A DNA stretch of 64,000 bases from contig JAOSKK010000037.1 of NCBI GenBank assembly GCA_027493615.1, positions 66,514 to 130,513 on the forward strand. Reading direction: 5' to 3'. How positions within the stretch are numbered: position 1 is the stretch's first letter; the number at the start of each line of letters is the position of its first letter. Both the position numbers and the translations under genes were made by a program. The stretch comes from Verrucomicrobiota bacterium. Lineage in GTDB: Bacteria; Verrucomicrobiota; Verrucomicrobiia; Limisphaerales; J093. The notes under the pieces are model-generated. The model worked only from the letters and a program-made list of their open reading frames with translations, did not search any database and was not told where the DNA came from. Positions 18,465 to 28,283 of the stretch are shown here, one piece after another.

Positions 18465-20823
18465 TCAGTCCGCCGGGGCACGTAGCTCCAGCGCGCCGTT
18501 CACCGGTGGCGCCGGCACTGTCGTCCGCCCCCCGCGGCCAGCGCACCTCCACCGACCCGACCCGCTCCGCCGCCCCCAGCCCGAAGTGCAGCACCGCGGG
18601 ATGTTGAACCCGATGGGAGTCCCCGCCGATGACCCGACGGATCAGCGCCGTGCCGTCCGGCAAACGGACGGTCACCTGCGCACCCACGACCAGGCCTCCG
18701 CCCGCCCCGGCCCGCAATCGCACCTCGAGCCACTGACCGGTCTCAGGCAGTTCGTTCCGGAACACCTGCAACGTCTGGCGACGCTCCGGCCACACCTCGA
18801 AGGTCGTCAGGACCAGGTCAACCCGGCCATCCCCGTCCAGGTCTGTCATGGCCAGGTTGCGCGAGTCCTCGGTCAGCGCCATCCCCAGCAAGTGCGCCAC
18901 CTCGACAAACCTGGCACCCCCTCGATTGAGAAAAACCCGGTTCTGTTCCCACCCCCGTAGGATTGCCCGCCGCCCCGCAGGCGGTTGATCTTGGCGGCAA
19001 AGTAGGTCGCCGCCACCGGGTCTTCCATCGAGTCGGCCGCGTAAAGATCGTGCAGCCAGAACTCGGGTTCGTATTCCACCACCGACGCCCGCGTCTCGTG
19101 CCCGTTCGCGATCGCGAGGTCGGGCCAACCGTCGTTGTCAAGATCCGCCGCCGCGCAACCCCATGACCAGCCGCTGCGCGCCACGCCCATCTCGGGCGCG
19201 ACGTTCCGGAACCGTCCCTCCGCCCCGGCCAGCCACAGCTTGTTGCCCGCAATCATGGCCGGCGCCATCGCCAGGTAATCGGGTCGTTCCGGGCGCGCCA
19301 GTCCCAGATGAACCAGCCGCGACGCCGTCGGGCAATGCATTCCCGTGACGAACCAGTCCAGACGACCGTCGCGGTTGAAGTCGGCAAAGGTCTGGGCCAT
19401 CCCGAACGCCCGCGGGTCACCCACCCAGGCCGCCGTGCGTTCCTCAAAGTGCCCGCGGCCGTCGTTGGCATACACTGCGACCCCGGCGAAGTCGCTCACC
19501 ACTGCCAAATCCAGATCCCCGTCGCCGTCCAGGTCCACAAGCGAGGCCGCGTAGGTGCGACGCCACCGCTTCGCCGCCAGACCCGCACTCTCCGTGGCGT
19601 CGGTGAACCGGCCTCCTCCGTCATTGAGCAACAGGTACGCCGGATGCCCGTCGTTCGCATCGTAGTACGGCGTCGGCATCTGGCCGCCATCGTACGGATT
19701 CTTGTACTGGCCCAACCAGACATCGAGATCACCGTCGCCGTCCACGTCGCCACAGGTCAACGCCTGCCCGTAACGAATGCGTTCCGGCGCGCGCCACACC
19801 TCGCGCGCCGGCCCGTCGAAACCGCCCCCGTCCGCACCCGGCACCAGGTACAGGCCCCCAAAGCGCACCCCCCAGGAAGTCGTCCCGACCATCCCCATCG
19901 AAGTCCGCCACCAACGCCGTGAAGAGCTGAGGGAGCGGCGGCCGGCAAAGTTCGGCAACCTCGAAACGATCCCCCGCGCGCCACGAGTACACCCGGTTTC
20001 GCGACGCCAGCACGATCTCGGCGCGGCCGTCGCCATTGAGATCGTGGAGGATCAGCGGATCGATGAAGTGCGTCTTCTCGGGGGGCCAGATCGTCTCGTG
20101 CAACACCCGCCGGAACGCGGGCGGCCCGTCGCGAAGCGCAAGCGTGAACCGGCGCGCATCCAGGCGCCCGAACCCCGGCGGCTCGCCGTTCGACCCGGCG
20201 GGAGCCCATTCCACCGCCAGCCTCCCCTCGAGGGCCGCGCGGGCCTCCGGCTGGGACCGCGTGAGATGGGCCCGCACCGCGAACTCGCTCAGGCGCGGGC
20301 GCCCGTTCGCATCGACCTCGAAGCGTTCGTGCCGGAACTCGATCTGATCCAGCTCCCAACCCTCCGCCTCGATCCCCGCCAGCCAATCGCGCCACTCGGC
20401 CCTGGACCATCCCTGTCCCTCCGAGTCGAGCGGACCGTTCCCGGTGTCGACACGCGGTTCCAGGAGCCGGATGCCGTGCGGAAGCAACTCAGGAGCGGCA
20501 AACCGGGGAACCCAAATCCGCTCGAACGGGACGGAGCGCAGGGGCACCCAGCGGTTGGTGGCCGCGTGAATCCCGTCCCACAACTGCTCGATCACCCGCC
20601 CACAGTGTTGCGCCAGGTATTCCGGCGCCCAGACGGTTTCCGCCGCCCTTCGCTCGCGTTCCTCGAGCGCCAGCAATCGCGGCAGCAAACGCTCCGCGGC
20701 CGCCAGTTGCGCGCGGCGCTCCGGCACAACCGCCGGGCGCCGCCACCACCAGGCACCCCAGACCACCGCGCCCAGCAACGCGAGCAACAGCCACAACCGC
20801 CGTGTCGGGCGACGCGCCTTCAC
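18465..20823 (-). CDS. Membrane-anchored FG-GAP/ASPIC-UnbV (CRTAC1-like) protein (three frame changes)
   Basis: About 785 residues when joined. N-terminal TM anchor LLLALLGAVVWGAWWW, a helical region, then FG-GAP/VCBS Ca-binding loops: DLNGDGRAEIVLA, DFDGDGRDDFLGG, DVDGDGDLDVWLG, DLDGDGDLDLAVV, DFNRDGRLDWFVTG, DLDNDGWPDLAIANG and DLDGDGRVDLVLT. The C-terminus is the ASPIC/UnbV domain (RVIGGDSHRVQHPAVLHFGLG; SVEVRWPRG). Frame changes near 19880, 18930 and in the C6 run at 18528-18533; removing one base there gives the natural end RTTVPAPPVNGALELRAPAD. The start is unclear: GTG 20823 (VKARRPTRRLW) is the first usable codon after the ankyrin gene stop 35 nt upstream. A cell-surface beta-propeller adhesin or scaffold is likely; partner unknown. 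Confidence 0.82.
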
Positions 20824-20857
20824 ACGCGCGACATGCCGCCACCAACCGGACGACAGA

Positions 20858-21387
20858 TCAAGCCCGGTGCGCAGCCCCGGCCCGCGACCGCGGAAACAGC
20901 CGGTGCCACCAACGCGCCAACCGCAGGAGCACGCGTCCGGATAAGCCGAGCCGGTTGCGGCGCGCGATCGACGCCCCACGCGCCTGCAACAGCTCCACCA
21001 TCGCCGTCCGCCCGAACAAGGCCGCGAACATAACGGGGTCATGCCCAGCCCGTTGTCGGCCTCCAGGTCCGCCCCGTGATCCAGCAGCAGCGCCGCCATC
21101 TCCAGGTCGCCCTTGAAGGCCACCCCGCCCAGGGGCGTCTGGCCGCGGTCATTCCGCCGGTCCACCTCCGCCCCGTGCCGCAGCAGCACGCGCACGGTCT
21201 CGTGCTGGCCATGATAACTGGCCAGCATCAACAGCGAATTGCCCCGGGCATCGGACAGATTCACCGGCAGCCCGTGTTCCAACATGGCGGCCAGCGACGC
21301 CGTCTCGCCTTCGCGGGCGAAATCCAGCGCCATCCGCTGCAGCTCGGCATAGCGCCGCTCCTCAGCTTCTGTGGTTGAGACGCTCAT
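20858..21387 (-). CDS. Ankyrin-repeat protein (one frame change near 21035)
   Basis: About 176 residues, starting at ATG 21387 (MSVSTTEAEERRYAELQRM). Four ankyrin repeats are visible: DARGNSLLMLASYHGQHETV, NDRGQTPLGGVAFKGDLEMA, ADNGLGMTP followed after the frame change by VMFAALFGRTAMVELLQARG, and a final part with a basic tail (RLARWWHRLFPRSR). The form matches small cytoplasmic ankyrin proteins that often lie beside catalase genes in proteobacteria and other groups (AnkB-type). Here too it is directly downstream of the catalase gene on the same strand, which supports a role in oxidative-stress protection. The gap to the catalase holds a strong hairpin. Confidence 0.82.
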
Positions 21388-21450
21388 GCCCGCATCACGC
21401 CCCGATATCCTCCCCGGCCGTTCTCCAGCGGCTGTTCCCCAGCGGCTGTA

Positions 21451-21515
21451 GGCGCCGACGTGAGGAGGCGAAGTCGCGTTGCCTCCCGCCCAGGACGCCT
21501 CCTCACGTCGGCGCC
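21451..21515. repeat. Perfect 20-bp inverted repeat, family B
   Basis: GGCGCCGACGTGAGGAGGCG (21451-21470) is repeated exactly inverted at 21496-21515, with a 25-nt spacer. It lies between the catalase stop and the ankyrin start on the minus strand. It may act as an attenuator or mRNA stabiliser, or simply be a REP-like palindrome; there is no U tract to make it a classical terminator. Confidence 0.85.
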
Positions 21516-21556
21516 CACCGCCGGCCGGGGTTCCTGCGGAGGCTGCACGGCGAGGG

Positions 21557-23013
21557 CTAGGATTTGGCCGCGTGGTTCTTGACACCCAAGGCCCTGGCAA
21601 CGCCCTCGGCGTAACGGGGATCGGCGCGGTGGAAGTGCACGAGCTGGCGCTGCACGATCTCCTCCGGCACACCCGCCATGGCCGCCGCGATGTTCTGAAA
21701 CAACCGCCCCTCCTGCTCGGCATTCATCAGGCGGAACAGGTTGCCCGGCTGCGTCGTGTCGTCATTGCCGTCCCGATGGTTGTAGCGGTCAGCATCGCCC
21801 GAGATCTTGAGCGGCGGTTCGGCAAAGCGCGGGTCCTGCTGCGGACCCGCGAAGCTGTTCGGCTCGTAGTACGCGTTCGTCGCCGGCGGGACCTCGAAGC
21901 GCATCGGGCCGTCCAGATGGTACGTGTGGACCGGGACACGCGGGCGGTTGACCGGCAACATCTCGTAGTGTGTACCGACGCGGTAGCGATGGGCATCGGC
22001 GTAGGCGAAAATGCGCGCCTGCAGCATCTTGTCGGGCGACCAACTGATGCCGGGCACAATGTTGGATGGGCTGAACGAGGACTGTTCGACCTCGGCGAAG
22101 TAATTCTCCGGATTGCGGTTCAACTCAAGGACGCCCACGTCAATCAAGGGGTAGTCCTTGTGCGGCCAGACCTTCGTCACGTCGAACGGGTGCCAGTGGT
22201 ACGTCTCGGCGTCCTTCTCGGGCATGATCTGCACGCAGAAGCGCCAGCGCGGGAACTCGCCGCGCTCGATCGCCTCGTACAGGTCCCGCTGCGAACTCTC
22301 GCGACACTTGCCCACCACCTGTTCTGCCTCGCCGTTCGTCCAGAACTGGTGTCCCTGCTGGGTCTTGAAATGGAACTTCACCCAGAACCGCTGGTTCTGC
22401 GCGTTGAGGAGGCTGTAGGTGTGGCTGCCGTAGCCGTTCACGAAACGGTAGCCGCGCGGCAGGCCGCGGTCCGACATGAGAATGGTCACCTGATGCAGCG
22501 ATTCGGGGAAAGCGACCAGAAATCCCACATCGCGGTGTTGCTGCGCAGGTTGGTCTTGGGATGCCGCTTCTGGGTGTGGATGAAGTCCGGGAACTTCTGC
22601 GGATCCCGCACGAAAAACACGGGCGTGTTGTTGCCCACCATGTCCCAGTTGCCCTCCGTCGTGTAAACCTTGAGGGCGAACCCGCGCACGTCACGTTCCG
22701 CGTCCGCGGCCCCGCGCTCGCCAGCCACCGTCGAGAAGCGCAGGAAACACTCGCTCTTGGTCCCGGGCTTGAACACGGCCGCCTTCGAGTACCGGGTGAT
22801 GTCGTGCGTGATCGTCAACGTCCCATAGGCCCCCGAGCCCTTGGCATGCACGGTGCGCTCCGGGATCCGTTCCCGGTTCTGATGGGCGAGTTTCTCGATC
22901 AGTTGATAGTCCTGCAGCAGCACGGGCCCGCGCGGCCCGGCGGTGATCGAGTTCTGGTTGTCAGCGACGGGATTGCCACCCGTCGTAGTCATGGTCGGAG
23001 GTTTTTGGCTCAT
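21557..23013 (-). CDS. katA: Monofunctional haem catalase, small-subunit clade (one frame change)
   Basis: About 485 residues joined, normal for a clade 3 catalase that turns hydrogen peroxide into water and oxygen. Active-site signature RERIPERTVHAKGSGAYG (distal His), Asn in MVGNNTPVFFVRD, and the proximal haem ligand region ARIFAYADAHRYRVGTHY (Tyr). Other family blocks: [34 protein letters not shown], and ETYHWHPFDVTKVWPHKDYP. The frame changes at a G/C run (22505-22508): one extra C restores LSPESLHQ exactly, the family consensus, so the gene is probably intact in the organism. Start ATG 23013 (MSQKPPTMTTTGG). Downstream lies the ankyrin gene. Confidence 0.93.
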
Positions 23014-23167
23014 AGCATCTTGCGTTTGCGCGGGGATACCCGACGAATTCGTCCTGCAAACCCCGCACGGCGGTTATGCGAGTCGCAACCATAGCCCGTT
23101 CCGGCGCGCGCGCCAGTCGGGAGGTCACGGAGGTCGCGAGGGCGAGGGCGAGTGTTCCCTCGAATCT

Positions 23168-23195
23168 TGTGGTGCAGGCGTCCCGCCTGCGGTTA
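23168..23195. repeat. GTGGTGCAGGCGTCCCGCCTGC palindromic repeat
   Basis: GCAGGCGTCCCGCCTGC is a near-perfect palindrome in the gap between the catalase gene and the next gene. A degenerate cousin (GTGGTGCGGGCTTCCAGCCTGCACTCC) occurs inside coding sequence near 47058. From memory, such units are abundant in Verrucomicrobiota genomes. Confidence 0.5.
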
Positions 23196-23223
23196 CCGGT
23201 CCGCCTTCCTGGACCGCGGAGGC

Positions 23224-24222
23224 TCACTCGGCCGGGCGCTCTTGCGGAGCCGGTGCCAGCGGCTGCGCCTCCGCGAGCGTCGCTCGCAAGCTCACGCCCC
23301 GCACCCGCATCGCCACCCGGTTTAAGCCCGGCACCTCCCACCCCAGGTTCAGGTGCGCCACCCGGTAGTCGGCCCGCTCCCGACCTTGGACGAGATAACC
23401 GCGCGCCCAGGCCGTCTCAAGCGCCCGTTCAAGCCAGGGCCGAAGATCACCAGCGAACGTCTGCCACTCGCCCACGCGCAACGGCCGCAGACCCAACGCC
23501 CGTCCGCCCGGATTGAAGATCAGCTTGCCCTGCGTCACCGCGAAGTCCTGCGCCACATACGCCGGCGGCACGTCATGACGATCATCGTAGAGCGGCACCA
23601 CGAACCACAGGTAATCACCAAAACCCGGCGCTCCACGCCGGGTGTGATTCAACGTGAGCACCACCTGAAACTGCGCGGCATGCAGCGCCGGCGTGTACCC
23701 TTCCGGACGGAACGTCTCGGCCTCCTCGAGCCCGAACTCAAAGCGCAGCTCGAGCGCCGCCAACCGGGTCAACGGCGGCGCGTCCTCGATACCCTGCTGG
23801 AGCAACAGATGCACCCACGGCTCGGACGCCGCTGTCCGGAGCCGACCGGCGTACTCGGGCCGGGTGTCAACACCCAACGTGAGAGTCGTGTCCCCCGCCG
23901 CCGAGGTCGCCATCTCCAGCCACTTGGCTTCGTTGGCCACTCGCCAGCTCCCGGAAACCTCGCCTTCCTGCCCGCGGCACGGAAACCGGCTGTGCCATTG
24001 CGCCACTTCCCAGATCGGCTCGGTCAACTCGCGGCCGGCGATCCTGCCCACGGCGCCCGCCCCTGCCTGCGGCGCCAGCAGGGCGAAGCCGCGGACAAAC
24101 CCCGCATCGCGCAACAACTCCCGCGTCTCCGCCGCCCGACCCGGCACCAGATGCCCGGTCAACGCGCCCAACACCAGCCCCCAACACGTCCAGCGGAGCG
24201 TCGCCCTGCCCACCTCGCTCAC
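23224..24222 (-). CDS. Secreted protein of unknown function
   Basis: 332 residues. The N-terminal hydrophobic segment (WTCWGLVLGALTGHLV) and PGRAAE resemble a signal peptide with cleavage near residue 30. The body is mostly beta: LELRFEFGLEEAETF, FQVVLTLNHTRRGAPGFGDY, LWFVVPLYDDRHDVPPAY, FNPGGRALGLRPLRVGEW. I do not recognise a family; the layout resembles a jelly-roll (carbohydrate-binding-like) fold. The ATG overlaps the stop of the thioredoxin-like gene upstream by 4 nt (ATGA, 24219-24222), so the two are probably translated together and may share a periplasmic role. The reading frame is intact. Confidence 0.6.
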   Translation of the reverse strand: MSEVGRATLRWTCWGLVLGALTGHLVPGRAAETRELLRDAGFVRGFALLAPQAGAGAVGRIAGRELTEPIWEVAQWHSRFPCRGQEGEVSGSWRVANEAKWLEMATSAAGDTTLTLGVDTRPEYAGRLRTAASEPWVHLLLQQGIEDAPPLTRLAALELRFEFGLEEAETFRPEGYTPALHAAQFQVVLTLNHTRRGAPGFGDYLWFVVPLYDDRHDVPPAYVAQDFAVTQGKLIFNPGGRALGLRPLRVGEWQTFAGDLRPWLERALETAWARGYLVQGRERADYRVAHLNLGWEVPGLNRVAMRVRGVSLRATLAEAQPLAPAPQERPAE

Positions 24223-25334
24223 CAGGGCTTCCGTTCGTTGAGGACCCGCACGATCAGCCGGCGCAACTCGATGGGGTCAATCGCGTCCAGCCGCCGGTAC
24301 AACACCTCGCCCTCCGGCGACAGCAGTACCGTGAAAGGAACCGCGCCCGGCCAATCCGGATCGAACGCGTCCATCAACGGGCCCCGCTCGCTCGACGCCA
24401 GAATCAGGTTCCGGTTCGATGCCTGATGCTTCTTCAGGAAGGCCAGCACCTGGGCTTCCTCGTCCGGCCGGTTGATCGCCACGCTCACGAACTCGAAATC
24501 CCGGTGACGGTACATGCGATGGATCGCAACGAACTCGGGAAACTCAACCACGCAGGGCGCACACCACGTGGCCCAGAAGTTGACCAGCCGGAACTTGCCC
24601 GAGTCGTTCTTGCGAAGCGCGGCCAGCGTCGCCGCGTCCGCCGGCGCCACCGTTACCGGTTCGGCAGCGAGCTTGTCCATGAAGGCCTGCACCGCGTTCT
24701 CCTTGTCCGACCACTTCACCGAACACCCCACCGCCCGGGTCCGCGTTACGGGCGGCTCCTGACCCGCCAGCAAGGCGTCCACGACCTCGCGAAGATGCTG
24801 CCGCTTCACGTGCTGCGGTCGCTCGGAATCATCGATTGCCCCCACGTATCGCAGCCGCCGTGCGGCATCGAAGACAAACGCATGCGGCGTGGCCACCGGC
24901 CCGTAGGCGCGCGACACGGCCTCGTGGTCGCCAGCGTACAGATACGGGAAGTTGAAGGCCCGATACGCCGCGTGCAGCTTCATCTCGGCAAAGGAATCCC
25001 CGATGTAGGCCCAGCCCAACTCGTCCAACCGCACCGCCTTCGGGTCGTTGGGGGAAATGGCGACCAGCGCCACGCCTCGATCCCGGTACTCGGCCACGAA
25101 CTGCTTCACCCGTTCCTCGTAATACTGCGCCGTCGGACAGTGATTGCAGGTGAACACCACCACCAACACCCTGGCCGCAGCGAAATCCGACAGTTTCCAG
25201 TTCCGCCCGTCCACTCCCGGCAGGTCGAAGTCGGGAGCCGGACTGCCCAGTGCCAACGTGGGCGGATTCTCTGCCGCCCGTGGTCCGAGGGTGACAACCA
25301 GGCTGGCGAGAGCCAGTAAGATCCGAGCTTTCAC
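24219..25334 (-). CDS. Tandem thioredoxin-fold protein (peroxiredoxin/TlpA-like fusion), exported
   Basis: 371 residues with an N-terminal signal (ILLALASLVVTLGPRAA). Domain 1 (about 25-190) is AhpC/TSA-like: LGSPAPDFDLPGVDG, VVVFTCNHCPTAQ (CxxC-like Cys pair), ALVAISPNDPKAV, TPHAFVFDAARRLRYVG. Domain 2 (about 205-371) is TlpA/ResA-like: FRLVNFWATWCAPCVVEFPE with a WCxxC motif, and VPFTVLLSPEGEVLYR. The first domain alone is a known thioredoxin-like family; fusion to a second, canonical redoxin is less usual. A periplasmic thiol-disulfide or thiol-peroxidase role is likely. It is translationally coupled to the unknown gene downstream (4-nt overlap). Start ATG 25334 (MKARILLALAS). Confidence 0.85.
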   Translation of the reverse strand: MKARILLALASLVVTLGPRAAENPPTLALGSPAPDFDLPGVDGRNWKLSDFAAARVLVVVFTCNHCPTAQYYEERVKQFVAEYRDRGVALVAISPNDPKAVRLDELGWAYIGDSFAEMKLHAAYRAFNFPYLYAGDHEAVSRAYGPVATPHAFVFDAARRLRYVGAIDDSERPQHVKRQHLREVVDALLAGQEPPVTRTRAVGCSVKWSDKENAVQAFMDKLAAEPVTVAPADAATLAALRKNDSGKFRLVNFWATWCAPCVVEFPEFVAIHRMYRHRDFEFVSVAINRPDEEAQVLAFLKKHQASNRNLILASSERGPLMDAFDPDWPGAVPFTVLLSPEGEVLYRRLDAIDPIELRRLIVRVLNERKPW

Positions 25335-25388
25335 AAGGCCGGAGCGTAGTGCCGGGGTCGCCCGCCTGCAAACCCGATCCTCCCGCCC

Positions 25389-25554
25389 AAGGGGTCAGTC
25401 CCACAGATCAACATATTCCTGCTGTCCGGCCGGGAGGCCCGACACACCCCTCCCCCCACACGCGGAGGGGCGATGGCACTCGATCCGCCGCTTGGCCGTC
25501 CGTCGAGGGAGGGTCCCGGCGCTCCGGGGTGTCAATGTGTGGGACTGACCCCTT
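25389..25554. repeat. REP/MITE-like element with 17-bp terminal inverted repeats (GGGGTC type)
   Basis: AAGGGGTCAGTCCCACA at 25389-25405 is exactly inverted at 25538-25554, about 166 bp end to end. The inner part has no ORF. The right end overlaps the 3' end of the nucleotidyltransferase gene and supplies its last codons (GVSPTH) and TGA. GGGGTC-starting palindromes of this type are, in my knowledge, mobilised by REP-associated tyrosine transposases (RAYT); no such transposase is in the window. Confidence 0.75.
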
Positions 25555-26297
25555 CGTCCTCGAAGAGGCGGTTGGCCTCCTCCAGTTGGGCGAAGGAGCC
25601 GATGTCGTACCAGCGGCCGGGGACCCGCCACGTATACACCGGCACCTGCGGGTAGAGCCACTGGATCAGGCGCCCGGGCTGGTCGGGGTTGTTGCCCTCC
25701 GCCATGTACTGGTGGATCCGCGGCAGGATCTCGCGCGGATAGTAGTAGAGCGCAATGCCGGTCAGGGTACTGTGCGGCACCGCAGGCTTCTCCTCGAAGT
25801 GCGTGATTCGCCCCGTGGCGTCGGTGTCGATCGCATTGTACTGCTTGACCAGCTCCAGCGCACCCACGTCATAGACCGCCAAGACTGGCGCCTGCTTCTC
25901 GCGGCAAAACCGGCCGAAATCGCCGAGCGGCCGGCTGAAGAGGTTGTCGCCCGCCACGACGATCAAGTCGTCGTCCACCTGCTCGCGTTGCAGCACGAAG
26001 TGGAGATCGCCGATAGCCCCAAGCTTCTGGGTGTCGTCGGTCGAGCCGTCGTTCACGATGGTGAAGTTGAGCAGCTCCTTGTCCGTCCGGTAATGGGCGG
26101 CCCACCGCTCGAAGTGACCGGCGAACTTCGCGTTCGTGACCACGTAGACGCGGTCCAGGCCACCCACGGGCACCAGGTTGTCGAGGACGTGCTCGATCAT
26201 GGGCTTGCCCGCCACCGGCAGGAGCGGCTTGGGCTGCGTGAGCGTGAGGGGGATACAGCCGCGTGGCATACCCGGCGGCGAGAATCAACAACTTCAT
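25532..26297 (-). CDS. Nucleotidyltransferase (glucose-1-phosphate thymidylyltransferase-like), one frame change
   Basis: About 255 residues of the NTP_transferase/RmlA-like family. From ATG 26297 MKLLILAAGYATRLYP is the nucleotide-binding start. After a frame change near 26270 come LTLTQPKPLLPVAGKPMIEH (signature Lys), VVAGDNLFS (metal-binding Asp), FEEKPAVPHSTLTGIALYYY and WYDIGSFAQLEEANR. It should join an NTP and a sugar-1-phosphate to make an NDP-sugar; the sugar cannot be fixed. It lacks the extra C-terminal domain of long-form enzymes. The last six residues and the stop come from the REP-like element. It is 35 nt downstream of ptsI on the same strand. Confidence 0.85.
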
Positions 26298-26332
26298 AGG
26301 CGTGGCATTCCAGGGTGGGCGGGAATGCCCGC

Positions 26333-28108
26333 TCACCGTTCAAACAGACCCGGCGCCACTGCCCGCGTGAGGGCCCGGCACCGCGCCAAAATTTCCTCAC
26401 TGTCCTCGCAGCGCAAGGCGAAGTCGGCCAGCGCCTGCGCCTCGCTGTGCTGCAAGCGCCGGATCACGAACTTCACCCCCGGCACGCGGCCCGGGGCGGT
26501 GCTGAGCTCGTCGGCACCCAGCCCGACGAGCAGCGGCGTCAGGACGGGTTCCCCCGCCATCTCCCCACACACCCCGCACCACAGACCATGCGCGTGCGCC
26601 GTGTCCATGGTCTGCTTGATCAGCCGCACCACCCCGGGATGGGTTGGATCATACAGATGGGCGATGCGTGGATTAAGCCGGTCCACCGCCAGCGCGTACT
26701 GGATGAGGTCGTTGGTTCCGATGCTGAAGAACCGGACCCGCCGGGCGAGGGCATCGGCCACCATCACCGCCGACGGGATCTCGATCATCGCGCCGATCTC
26801 CATGGACTCGTTGTAGGCGTGCCCCTCCGCGCGCAGCTCGGCCCGGCACTCGTCCAGCAGCGCGTTGGCCTGCAAGAGCTCCTCGATGCCCGAGATCATC
26901 GGGTACATCAGCTTCACGTTGCCGAACGCGCTGGCCCGCAGAATCGCCCGGAGCTGGGCCCGGAACAGCTCACGCTGCTGGAGACAAATCCGAATCGCCC
27001 GCCAGCCCAGAAATGGATTCCGCTCCTCGTGCGGGCCCGCGTCCTCCGGCATCTTGTCCCCGCCGAGATCGAGGGTGCGGATGATGACGGGTGCCGGGGC
27101 CAGGGCCGACGCCACCTCCCGATAGGCGTGCAACTGCTCCTCTTCGTCCGGGGGCGTCCGCCGGTTCAGGAAGAGATACTCGGTCCGCAACAATCCCACA
27201 CCCTCCGCGCCCCGGTCCAGCACGTCGGCGATCTCCTGCGGCCCTTCGATGTTCGCCGACAACACCACGTGCAGCCCGTCCCGGGTCGTCGCCGGTTCCG
27301 CCCGCAGTTCCCGCAGGCGGCCCTGCAGGGCTTGCTGTCGCTGCTCCAGTTGACCGTACTCGTAAAGGGTCTGGTCCGTGGGATCGACGACCAACTGCCC
27401 GCCAAATCCGTCGAGCAACGCCGCGTCCCCGGTCCGCACATGCGGAATCGCATCGGCCAGCCCTGTGACCGCGGGGATCTGCAGGGACCGGGCGAGAATG
27501 GCCGTGTGCGAGGTCTCGCTGCCCTGCTCCGTCGCGAACCCCATCACCAGGCGCCGGTCCAGCGTCGCGGTCTGCGACGGCGTCAGGTCGTAGGCCACGA
27601 CGATGCAGGGCTCCCGCAGATGCAGCAGGTCGCTTTGGAGGTCCTGCCCCACCAGGTTGTGCAACACCCGGTCGGCCACGTCCCGCAGGTCCACCGCGCG
27701 CTCGCTCAGATAGGGATCCTCGACCGAGCTGAGCGACGTCAGATAGCGTTGCACGAAGTCCTGGAAGGCTGCTTCGATGCACACCCGGTCCCGGCGCATC
27801 ACTTTGACGACTTCATCGTGAAGATAAGGATCATCCAGCACCAGCAACTGGGCGTCAAAAATCTGGGCGTCGCCGCTGCCCACGTGCTGTCCCACCCGCT
27901 CCTGCACCTGGCTCAACTGCTGGCGCGTGACCAGCAAGGCCTCCTGGAACCGCCGGATCTCCGCAGGGAAATCGGCCTCGCTCACCGGCCGGCGCTCGAC
28001 CACCAACGCCCGCGGACGCGCCAGCACAAAGAGCTTGCCGCGACAGACCCCTTGCGAGGCGGCCACACCGCGAAACACCAGTCGCCCGGCCTTGCCTGGC
28101 TCGTGCAC
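26333..28108 (-). CDS. ptsI: Phosphoenolpyruvate-protein phosphotransferase (PTS enzyme I)
   Basis: About 591 residues from GTG 28108 (VHEPGKAGRLVFRG), the start that gives the usual length. The frame stays open upstream to 28462, but that part covers a dispersed repeat and the divergent promoter region. Order: FRGVAASQGVCRGKLFVL, HPr-binding helices, phosphohistidine motif EQGSETSHTAILARSL, GFGGQLVVDP, PEP-binding barrel with VGLLRTEYLFLNR, RTLDLGGDKMP, EIGAMIEIPSAV, SIGTNDLIQYALAVDR and the catalytic Cys in GVCGEMAGEP. It phosphorylates HPr from PEP. No HPr or sugar-specific EII gene is adjacent, so it may serve a regulatory PTS or partners encoded elsewhere. Confidence 0.93.
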   Translation of the reverse strand: MHEPGKAGRLVFRGVAASQGVCRGKLFVLARPRALVVERRPVSEADFPAEIRRFQEALLVTRQQLSQVQERVGQHVGSGDAQIFDAQLLVLDDPYLHDEVVKVMRRDRVCIEAAFQDFVQRYLTSLSSVEDPYLSERAVDLRDVADRVLHNLVGQDLQSDLLHLREPCIVVAYDLTPSQTATLDRRLVMGFATEQGSETSHTAILARSLQIPAVTGLADAIPHVRTGDAALLDGFGGQLVVDPTDQTLYEYGQLEQRQQALQGRLRELRAEPATTRDGLHVVLSANIEGPQEIADVLDRGAEGVGLLRTEYLFLNRRTPPDEEEQLHAYREVASALAPAPVIIRTLDLGGDKMPEDAGPHEERNPFLGWRAIRICLQQRELFRAQLRAILRASAFGNVKLMYPMISGIEELLQANALLDECRAELRAEGHAYNESMEIGAMIEIPSAVMVADALARRVRFFSIGTNDLIQYALAVDRLNPRIAHLYDPTHPGVVRLIKQTMDTAHAHGLWCGVCGEMAGEPVLTPLLVGLGADELSTAPGRVPGVKFVIRRLQHSEAQALADFALRCEDSEEILARCRALTRAVAPGLFER

Positions 28109-28173
28109 GCACGAAGTGTGCCCGTCGCCGGATCCGAGGGAAATCAAATTCCTGTCGGAAGCGCCGATCCCCG

Positions 28174-28215
28174 CGAACGTTTGGAGTGCGGCGTCTTCCA
28201 GCGGCGCTTTTCGTT
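28174..28215. repeat. Dispersed palindromic repeat, family A
   Basis: CGAACGTTTGGAGTGCGGCG then CTTCCAGCGGCGCTTTTCG, lying between the divergent ptsI and oxidoreductase genes. Same unit as at 37236. Confidence 0.75.
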
Positions 28216-28283
28216 CACCGCACCCCGCCGCCCTCGCACCCCGGGCTTGACCAGCCGCGCGCCGTAACGTTCTGATACGCCTC

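Noticed and set aside
17563..19128. A 521-codon fusion of an ASPIC domain with a sigma factor
   Set aside because: The fusion is created by an indel in the C6 run at 18528-18533; correcting it ends the ASPIC protein at 18465, well before the sigma factor's own ATG.
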